Positions 10,906-15,096 of a stretch of 15,096 nucleotides of DNA are shown in pieces (position 1 is the first letter of the stretch; each line of letters starts with the position of its first letter). A program made the translations under genes and the position numbers. This DNA comes from Nitrososphaerota archaeon. Its GTDB lineage: Archaea > Thermoproteota > Nitrososphaeria > Nitrososphaerales > UBA183. Below the pieces are notes generated by a model. The model had not been told where the DNA came from, did no database searches, and saw only the letters and a list, made by a program, of their open reading frames with translations. The stretch lies in the NCBI GenBank assembly GCA_029785235.1, contig JAFMAA010000020.1:1-15096 (forward strand). The letters run 5' to 3'.

Positions 10906-12239
10906 GCTGGGATCGTCACCTCCTTGTGCTCGTTCAGGTACTGCAGCGCATGTCTCGGCGTGCAGAAGACAGGATCGGCGTTGGAATCTACCACTTTCGG
11001 AGGCTTGCAGACGTAGCAGGTCCCAACCTGGAGGAGGTCCGATGCGCTCAGGTGGGCGTACACCTTCGTGAAGGTCCCTGGATCGTCCCACCCCATCGCG
11101 ATCTCCTTCTCCATCGGGGTCCCTCTCCGGCGCCAGAGCCAGGCCCCCGTGTGCCTCAGGACGTAGATGGGCCTGAACCTGTAGTAGTTCACCAGGGCCC
11201 CGAACTTCGGGGTCGTGATGTCGATACCGATGGCGCCGTAGGCTTCGCGGACCAGCTGGGCGAAGGCGCTGTCCAAGCGTCTGATCACCCTGGAGTCTAG
11301 CTCAGGCGCGTTCGCGAAGAGGTACCCTGGAGTCTCGCTGCACGCCTTGCGGAGGTCGGCCAGGACCTCAGGGTCGAACACGAACTTGGGGAACTTCTTC
11401 TTCGTCTTGCCCTCGTAGACCTCGAAGGTGGCGTAGGGGTACCCCTCGTCGTCCTGGGCGAACCTGACCTGGTTGCTCCTGAGCTGGAGGAGGGTCGCGG
11501 GCCTCGCGAAGATCTCCTTGCCGACTCCGAAGGCCAAGGCAGGTCGGCGTCCAATGGGATTGTCTGCGACGAGGTCGAAGTCGCTGAACCTCTTCAGGTA
11601 GTCGTACGCCTGCTTGCACTGTCTGTCGCTGAGGTAGATGTCCCCGTAGACCCCGAAGTTCTCCTTCTCGCCTCCCAGGTACTGAGTGCCGCTGTCGGGG
11701 ATGCTGACCCCCTCGCGCAGCATGAAGTTCCTGACGGCCATCCTGTAGGGGCGGAGGGTGACGTCGCCATGCTCTGCCTTCCAGGCGATCTCGAAGTCGT
11801 GGAACTTGTTGTCGCTGGTGGTGAGGTCGACAAGCCACTGGTTGGGGTGCATCTTCAGGGCGTCGCAGACGGCCTTGAGCTGCGCCACCTTGGTGTCCCT
11901 GTCCTTGACTTTGCCCTCCATCTTGTGGTACCAGTCGGCGACGACGGGGATCTTCAGGAACCCGTCCTTGGCGAGACGCTCGAAGGACTCCTGGGAACGC
12001 TGTTTCTCCGTCTTGACGATCCGTCCGTTCTCCCTGTGGACCAGGCCGAGCTTCTCCATGTTCCGAATGTAGTCCGCGGTCCTGTCAGGGCTCTTGCCGA
12101 TGACCCGGCCGATGTCTCGCGTCGAAGTCTGACCCTGCTCGATGCACTTCAGGATGACTTTGTGGAGGGCCTCCTGCTCCTCCTGGTTGAGGCGCGTTCG
12201 CCTCGCAGGGATGGCAGCCTGTACGAGCTGGGCCGTCAC
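10902..12239 (-). CDS. int: Tyrosine recombinase (integrase) with N-terminal winged helix, 445 aa
   Basis: The GTG at 12239-12237 overlaps the RHH gene's stop (GTGA); an earlier TTG at 12287 would lie inside that gene, so I reject it. Residues 18-77 form a winged helix (LHKVILKCIEQGQ, TSTRDIGRVIGKS, RNMEKLGLVHRENGRIV). Residues 100-225 are the arm/core-binding region. The catalytic domain shows R246 (FARPATLLQLR), Lys in a hairpin (about 278-282), R362 in YVLRHTGAW, W384 in MGWDDP and the nucleophile Y394 in KVYAHLS. Y359 replaces the usual His two residues before R362's Leu, a mild departure. The tail adds C408, C411, C426 and H430, possibly a zinc knuckle. It should mediate site-specific integration of the circle into a host chromosome; no attP site is evident. 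Confidence 0.88.
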   Translation of the reverse strand: MTAQLVQAAIPARRTRLNQEEQEALHKVILKCIEQGQTSTRDIGRVIGKSPDRTADYIRNMEKLGLVHRENGRIVKTEKQRSQESFERLAKDGFLKIPVVADWYHKMEGKVKDRDTKVAQLKAVCDALKMHPNQWLVDLTTSDNKFHDFEIAWKAEHGDVTLRPYRMAVRNFMLREGVSIPDSGTQYLGGEKENFGVYGDIYLSDRQCKQAYDYLKRFSDFDLVADNPIGRRPALAFGVGKEIFARPATLLQLRSNQVRFAQDDEGYPYATFEVYEGKTKKKFPKFVFDPEVLADLRKACSETPGYLFANAPELDSRVIRRLDSAFAQLVREAYGAIGIDITTPKFGALVNYYRFRPIYVLRHTGAWLWRRRGTPMEKEIAMGWDDPGTFTKVYAHLSASDLLQVGTCYVCKPPKVVDSNADPVFCTPRHALQYLNEHKEVTIPA

Positions 12240-12394
12240 TCCTGCTTCGCCTCCTGCTCTCCGATTTTCCTGTTCGCGTACAACCAACCGATGGTCTCAG
12301 CGATTGAACGGAATCCGAGCTGTCCTCTGAGCCCTTCTAGCCTTTCGAACAATTCGGATTTGACAGAAACTGACTTCCAGCCTTGTTCTGGCAT
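12236..12394 (-). CDS. Ribbon-helix-helix repressor candidate, 52 aa
   Basis: This small gene opens with ATG at 12394 and was placed by its overlap with the integrase start (GTGA). The N-terminal MPEQGWKSVSVK is a beta ribbon nearly identical to the first residues of the divergent gene at 12492. It is followed by helix 1 (SELFERLEGLRGQ), a turn (GFRS) and helix 2 (IAETIGWLYANRK), the standard RHH layout. A TATA-like box is centred 26 nt upstream, so the message is probably leaderless. RHH dimers bind short palindromes, and five such sites surround this promoter. I infer an autorepressor controlling the integrase/early operon, akin to a lysogeny switch. Confidence 0.78.
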   Translation of the reverse strand: MPEQGWKSVSVKSELFERLEGLRGQLGFRSIAETIGWLYANRKIGEQEAKQE

Positions 12395-12416
12395 TGACGG
12401 TAGTATCTGACGGTCA

Positions 12417-12424
12417 AGTATTTA
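12417..12424 (-). promoter_or_regulatory. TATA box for RHH-integrase early operon
   Basis: On the minus strand TAAATACT is centred 26 nt before the ATG at 12394, the canonical distance from archaeal TATA box to transcription start, so the mRNA is probably leaderless. The operator copy at 12408-12416 abuts its downstream edge and that at 12429-12437 lies just upstream, over the BRE position. Confidence 0.6.
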
Positions 12425-12461
12425 CGCTTGACGGTCAGAATAGACCGTCAATCTACAAAGG

Positions 12462-12467
12462 TTAATT
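12462..12467 (+). promoter_or_regulatory. TATA box for the divergent RHH gene
   Basis: TTAATT is centred about 27 nt before the ATG at 12492, again the distance expected for a leaderless archaeal transcript. The operator copy TGACTGTCA (12467-12475) overlaps its downstream edge, so occupancy would block TBP or polymerase. Confidence 0.52.
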
Positions 12468-12491
12468 GACTGTCATTACCTGAAGTTCGCT

Positions 12492-12857
12492 ATGCCAGAG
12501 AAGGGCTGGAAGAGTATCACCGTCAAGGAGAAGACGCATCTCAAATTGACAAGACTCTTCCTTGACCACCAGGAAGCCCTTGAGAGGATGGGTGTAAAGG
12601 ACGCCGACGACCTTCTGAATTTGGCCATCGACAAAGTCAGCAGGATGCGGGAACCACGAGAGAGACTCGAGCACTTCAATGTGTACCAAGACCACGTGAC
12701 GGTGCAGGACAACCAGCTCAACGGCAAGCTGGTTAACGTGTACATCAGAGACAGGAAATTCGTCTGCGACCATGACAACTCTTCGGATTGCATCCACGTC
12801 GGGTATGCCATGTCTCTCCCGGAGGTCAAGAGGAAGCTCGGGCCTTACTGGGTCTAG
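12492..12857 (+). CDS. RHH-type regulator with C-terminal domain, 121 aa; only plus-strand gene
   Basis: The ATG at 12492 begins MPEKGWKSITVK, matching 9 of the first 12 residues of the divergent 52-residue protein. A helix pair follows (THLKLTRLFLDHQEALERMG, ADDLLNLAIDKVS), making an RHH domain with an extended loop. The second half (residues 56-121) contains EHFNVYQDHVTVQDNQL, VNVYIRDRKFVCDHD and SSDCIHVGYAMSLPEVKR, with C95, H97, C103 and H106 as a possible metal site. I recall chromosomal proteins of this two-part form from Nitrososphaeria and related archaea, which hints at the host lineage; this cannot be checked here. It probably regulates its own promoter and the opposing early operon. 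Confidence 0.8.
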   Translation: MPEKGWKSITVKEKTHLKLTRLFLDHQEALERMGVKDADDLLNLAIDKVSRMREPRERLEHFNVYQDHVTVQDNQLNGKLVNVYIRDRKFVCDHDNSSDCIHVGYAMSLPEVKRKLGPYWV

Positions 12858-12967
12858 CCTATTTTGGACGTGCAGTTTACTACTTCTCCGACGTGGAGAG
12901 GGGAAATCTCCTGGTTTGGCACGTCAGGAGTTACCTATGGGACCCCAGGGTGTCCAGTCCGTCCGCT

Positions 12968-13045
12968 GTTAACAATGTTAACGATTTGTTTAACGTGCAG
13001 TATTTAATGAACCCGTCGGATTGTTTAACGTGCTGTTTAACGTGC
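12968..13045 (+). repeat. Iteron-like direct repeats (GTTAACNAT and TGTTTAACGTGC)
   Basis: GTTAACAAT (12968-12976) is followed at once by GTTAACGAT (12977-12985), a 9-bp tandem pair of palindromic hexamers. The 12-mer TGTTTAACGTGC occurs three times: 12987-12998, 13022-13033 and 13034-13045, the last two exactly abutting. Repeated short sites in AT-rich DNA are typical binding arrays for a replication initiator or regulator. Confidence 0.7.
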
Positions 13046-13061
13046 AAATCGAAAAACAGCC

Positions 13062-13097
13062 TTATCCGACACTTATCCGACGCATTTTGTCGGATAA
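13062..13097. repeat. TTATCCGAC repeats forming a perfect hairpin
   Basis: TTATCCGAC occurs at 13062-13070 and 13073-13081 (11-bp period) and as its reverse complement GTCGGATAA at 13089-13097. The last two copies form a 9-bp perfect stem with a 7-nt loop (13082-13088). A degenerate inverted copy, GTCGGATTG, is at 13015-13023. It could be an initiator or regulator site, or a structured nick site. Confidence 0.7.
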
Positions 13098-13236
13098 CCC
13101 GCACAAACTGGCCTTCCTGATTGATTCCAGAGAGAACCAATTTGTAGGATAACAAACAGGCAAGAATCAGGTTAAACTACTTACCAAGTCCCCTCGGACT
13201 CCCCAGAACTGACAGACCTTTTGCGCGCTGCACGAC

Positions 13237-13407
13237 TTAGACGGAGGAGGTCGATGGATGGACCTGGTCCTGCTGTCCGCACCTGGGGCAAGTCCCTGTG
13301 AACGGCGGACCTTGGTTAGGGGGGGTCGGCGGCCGCCAGGCGTAGGTATACCACCAGCCGCAGTTGGTGCACTGCCAGGTTATCCACTTCTGGGGAACTG
13401 GAGCCAA
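13237..13407 (-). CDS. Zinc-ribbon protein, 56 aa
   Basis: A TTG at 13407-13405 lies 4 nt after the stop of the preceding gene. The product has C13-x2-C16 and C40-x2-C43 (QCTNCGWWY and TCPRCGQQD), linked by a Pro-rich, Trp/Tyr-rich loop (AWRPPTPPNQGPPF). Third codon positions are G/C-rich. It is the last gene of the structural transcription unit before the non-coding region. It is probably a zinc ribbon regulating late genes or acting in replication at the adjoining repeats; this is inference from position only. Confidence 0.72.
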   Translation of the reverse strand: MAPVPQKWITWQCTNCGWWYTYAWRPPTPPNQGPPFTGTCPRCGQQDQVHPSTSSV

Positions 13408-13411
13408 GCTG

Positions 13412-13681
13412 CTACCCTTGCCGCACCCCTCTGACGGGGACGGGGCGCGGGTCGAATTTGATAACCGCTGCAGATGGCAGGCTCAAAGCCGTGGCATTAA
13501 TGATGACCATCTTCGGTGATTGGGCCGGAGTTTGGGAAGTTTGGGAAGTCCCCGACGATGGCGAAGGAACCCCGTAGACATTTGAACCGGCTGGGAGTGA
13601 CTGCGGCACGCTCGCACTCAGGTATAGAGTTGGAAGTCTTGTCGGCGCCTGCCATGGAACCGATGAGAACGATAATCTCAT
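13412..13681 (-). CDS. Pro/Ser-rich hypothetical protein, 89 aa
   Basis: The ATG at 13681-13679 overlaps the spike stop as ATGA. The sequence is low in charged residues and rich in Pro, Ser, Thr and Val (for example NVYGVPSPSSGTSQTSQT and TALSLPSAAVIKFDPRP), without membrane helix or cysteine. Codon use is less G/C-biased than elsewhere, as in the adjacent 3' end of the spike gene. It may be a chaperone or accessory spike protein for the receptor-binding region, since genes following fibres often are. Another frame over this stretch is also open, so coding is only moderately sure. Confidence 0.55.
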   Translation of the reverse strand: MRLSFSSVPWQAPTRLPTLYLSASVPQSLPAGSNVYGVPSPSSGTSQTSQTPAQSPKMVIINATALSLPSAAVIKFDPRPVPVRGVRQG

Positions 13682-15096
13682 TTGAGTGGAAGCACCAAGT
13701 AAGATATCCCATCCAACGAATCGAAGTAGACCGAGGCGTATCCTGTAGAGCCGTCAGCCGCCCCCCCGAACACGGTGATTGAAGAGATGGTTACCACGAA
13801 AGAGTCGCCGGAGTTCAGGGTGACGCTTGACAAGCTCACTGAATCGGTGACAGAAACAAGGCCCTGGCCAGCGTTGACGGTGTTCACCGTGCGTGCGTTG
13901 ACGAGATACTCTCCTGTGGTCGAGTCTTGGATGGTGTATGTGAACGAGGAGATTCCGATGAACGCCTGGTTAGGCGCAGAGGCCCCCACCTTGAAGACCA
14001 GCTGTCCGTTCAGGGTCTCGGTTGCTTCGATGGTCTGGGTTACGTTGACCGGGTTCGATACCGTGGTCCCTGCGGAGGAAAGGAGAACGACAGAAGTGGA
14101 GCCAGTAAAAGAGGTCCAGCTTGACGCGGACGGAAAGCCATAGACGAAAGAAGAGTTGGAGTAATAGCCTGTGCCGCTCGAGATTAGATTCAGGTAGAGC
14201 TCGGAAGTCCCGTTTGTTTGCAGTATCGTGAATGCGAAGAAGTATGAAGTATTGGCAGAGAGAGAGACAGGAGCGGCGAAGAACACGGCGAAGTTGATGA
14301 TGGTGCCCGCAGCGACGTCTCCGACGGAGAAAGCCGCCAGCTGCGTCTGCGCTATCAGGTTGCCCATCGAACCCGCATTGTCGGAGTAGATCGCCCCCAG
14401 CGCCTGGAAGCTGTGGCTGCCTGAGGAGTTTGTGACCACCGCGCCCTGCATACCCCAGACGGAAAGGGCAGAGGAAACCTTTTGGAGCGTGGCAATAGAA
14501 GCATACCCAATTCCACCGCTTGACGTCGCGAGTACTGTCTGGGTCCATGACTCATTCGAAAGGAGCTGATTCGCACTCGAATCTGCCGCCGAGCCCGACA
14601 TGAAGAAGCCCGAACCGGAATAGTTGAGGAAGGCGACGCTCTCCTGGTATCCGAAGCCCAAGACCGTTCTTGCTGTCACAGGACTCACAATCTCGCTGAT
14701 GGACCCGATGACCGCCGAACCGGCGTTTATCGTGACCGCTGGGACCCCCGAGATGCTCACCGAGCCAGTTATGGTGATGGAGGCGTTGGTGATGTTGACG
14801 TTGAGAGTGATGGCCGAAGCATTCAGGTTCACGTTCAGGTTGGCAGTGGTGGCTATGGCGGCCAGGCTGACCGTGAGGTTCCCTGCATTGTTGGCAGCTA
14901 TGGCGACGTTCAGGTTCGAGCTCTGGCTGGCGATGTTCACGTTCGGAGTGCCCGAGACTGACACAGTGAGGGTTATTCCTGAAGCGGCCAGGTTGACGTT
15001 GATGTTGCTGGACTGAGCCGCCAGGTTGACGTTGATGTTGCTGGACTGCGACGTCACGTTCACGTCCAGGATGGTGTTGAGGATCGTGGCGTTGAG
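13678..15096 (-). CDS. Giant repetitive spike/fibre protein, C-terminal half (starts at 1364)
   Basis: This is the continuation through the circle join; bases above 15019 duplicate 1-77. Residues about 432-555 are a second block of N-V-N-L-A-A-type beta repeats. Residues about 560-901 are two or three non-repetitive modules. The first (near FGYQESVAF to FFAFTILQT) has the pattern LQKVSSALSVWGM, AIYSDNAGS, PVSLSANTSYFFAF, which resembles jelly-roll carbohydrate-binding or anchor domains found at fibre ends. The last (SVTLNSGDSFVVTISSITVFGG to the end) is another beta sandwich. I infer that these are the receptor-binding tip. The stop at 13680-13678 overlaps the next start (ATGA). G+C falls here (29/60 at 14221-14280), hinting at separate acquisition. 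Confidence 0.85.
   Translation of the reverse strand, partial: LNATILNTILDVNVTSQSSNINVNLAAQSSNINVNLAASGITLTVSVSGTPNVNIASQSSNLNVAIAANNAGNLTVSLAAIATTANLNVNLNASAITLNVNITNASITITGSVSISGVPAVTINAGSAVIGSISEIVSPVTARTVLGFGYQESVAFLNYSGSGFFMSGSAADSSANQLLSNESWTQTVLATSSGGIGYASIATLQKVSSALSVWGMQGAVVTNSSGSHSFQALGAIYSDNAGSMGNLIAQTQLAAFSVGDVAAGTIINFAVFFAAPVSLSANTSYFFAFTILQTNGTSELYLNLISSGTGYYSNSSFVYGFPSASSWTSFTGSTSVVLLSSAGTTVSNPVNVTQTIEATETLNGQLVFKVGASAPNQAFIGISSFTYTIQDSTTGEYLVNARTVNTVNAGQGLVSVTDSVSLSSVTLNSGDSFVVTISSITVFGGAADGSTGYASVYFDSLDGISYLVLPLK
14987..15048 (-). repeat. Near-perfect 33-bp tandem repeat in the spike gene at the circle join
   Basis: A 29-base block at 14987-15015 recurs exactly at 15020-15048 (and, as the terminal overlap, at 1-29), a period of 33 bp or 11 codons, encoding SSNINVNLAAQ twice. 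This is the most recent-looking duplication in the shaft. It sits at the contig ends, so the true copy number may be collapsed. Confidence 0.85.
15020..15096. repeat. Terminal direct repeat, second copy
   Basis: Identical to 1-77; one of the two copies should be removed when the sequence is circularised. Confidence 0.93.

Larger units (their letters stand above)
12395..12475. promoter_or_regulatory. Operator array: five TGACNGTCA-like palindromes between divergent RHH genes
   Basis: Full or partial copies of the palindrome TGAC-N-GTCA start at 12395 (half site), 12408, 12429, 12442 (one mismatch) and 12467. Their start-to-start distances are 13, 21, 13 and 25 bp. The third and fourth also form a perfect inverted repeat with 9-bp arms (12428-12436 and 12443-12451) and a 6-bp gap. 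Sites lie beside or overlap both TATA boxes. This arrangement suits cooperative binding by an RHH protein that represses both directions. Confidence 0.75.
12858..13236. other. AT-rich non-coding region, candidate replication origin
   Basis: About 380 bp without a convincing gene, where the two convergent transcription units end. Hand counts give 23/60 G+C for 12961-13020 and 24/60 for 13021-13080, against 39/60 in a capsid-gene row (4921-4980). It holds three families of short repeats and a perfect 9-bp hairpin. A melting-prone, repeat-bearing gap in an otherwise gapless circle is the best origin candidate. Terminators for both units may also lie here, but I see no decisive T-run. Confidence 0.55.

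Noticed and set aside
12960..13100. Short repeats considered as a CRISPR array
   Set aside because: Repeats are 9-12 bp, of three different kinds, partly abutting and partly inverted, with no uniform spacers and no cas genes.
12931..13155. A 74-codon minus-strand frame over the repeat region
   Set aside because: It translates the iteron-like repeats and hairpin, has AT-rich codons unlike neighbouring genes, and shows no motif; non-coding origin or regulatory DNA is more likely.

Overview
The first 77 bases (1-77) are repeated exactly at the end (15020-15096), and one long reading frame runs in phase across that join. I therefore read the window as a complete circular replicon of 15,019 bp, opened inside a spike gene. 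All but one of the genes lie on the minus strand, packed so tightly that most start codons overlap the preceding stop (ATGA, GTGA, TTGA, TAGTG, TGATG).

The gene content is that of a small, probably temperate, tailless archaeal virus. There is an A32/FtsK-HerA-type packaging ATPase resembling the STIV B204 family and a 319-residue beta-rich protein that is the best candidate for a double-jelly-roll major capsid protein. There are also eight or nine small membrane or membrane-anchored proteins, a 901-residue repetitive spike, and a tyrosine recombinase with a fused winged helix. Archaeal hosts are suggested by AT boxes about 26 nt upstream of ATGs (leaderless promoters), frequent TTG and GTG starts, frequent AGG arginine codons, stand-alone zinc ribbons including a TFIIB-like one, and a ribbon-helix-helix (RHH) regulator of a type I associate with Nitrososphaeria and related Thermoproteota. 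The host assignment is an inference. G+C is high (roughly 60% in the genes).

Layout on the minus strand, in transcription order. (1) A control region (12394-12491) with five copies of a TGACNGTCA-like operator separates two divergent RHH genes whose N-termini are near-identical. (2) An early operon (12394 to 5589) holds RHH, integrase, and about 20 very small proteins, at least a dozen of them Cys/His zinc-binding types, then the packaging ATPase and three more small genes. (3) A promoter at about 5524 starts the structural operon (5501, through the circle join, to 13237): small membrane protein, capsid protein, membrane-anchored proteins, beta-rich vertex candidate, spike, and two small genes. 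(4) A roughly 380-bp AT-rich non-coding region (12858-13236) with iteron-like repeats and a perfect hairpin is the best origin candidate.

Several genes lack a canonical start at the place where the overlap pattern predicts one: a C2H2 zinc finger with only CTG, a zinc ribbon with GTC, and a 205-257-residue gene that needs a +1 shift in a C6 run. No polymerase, Rep, terminase, portal, tail, tRNA, rRNA or CRISPR was found.
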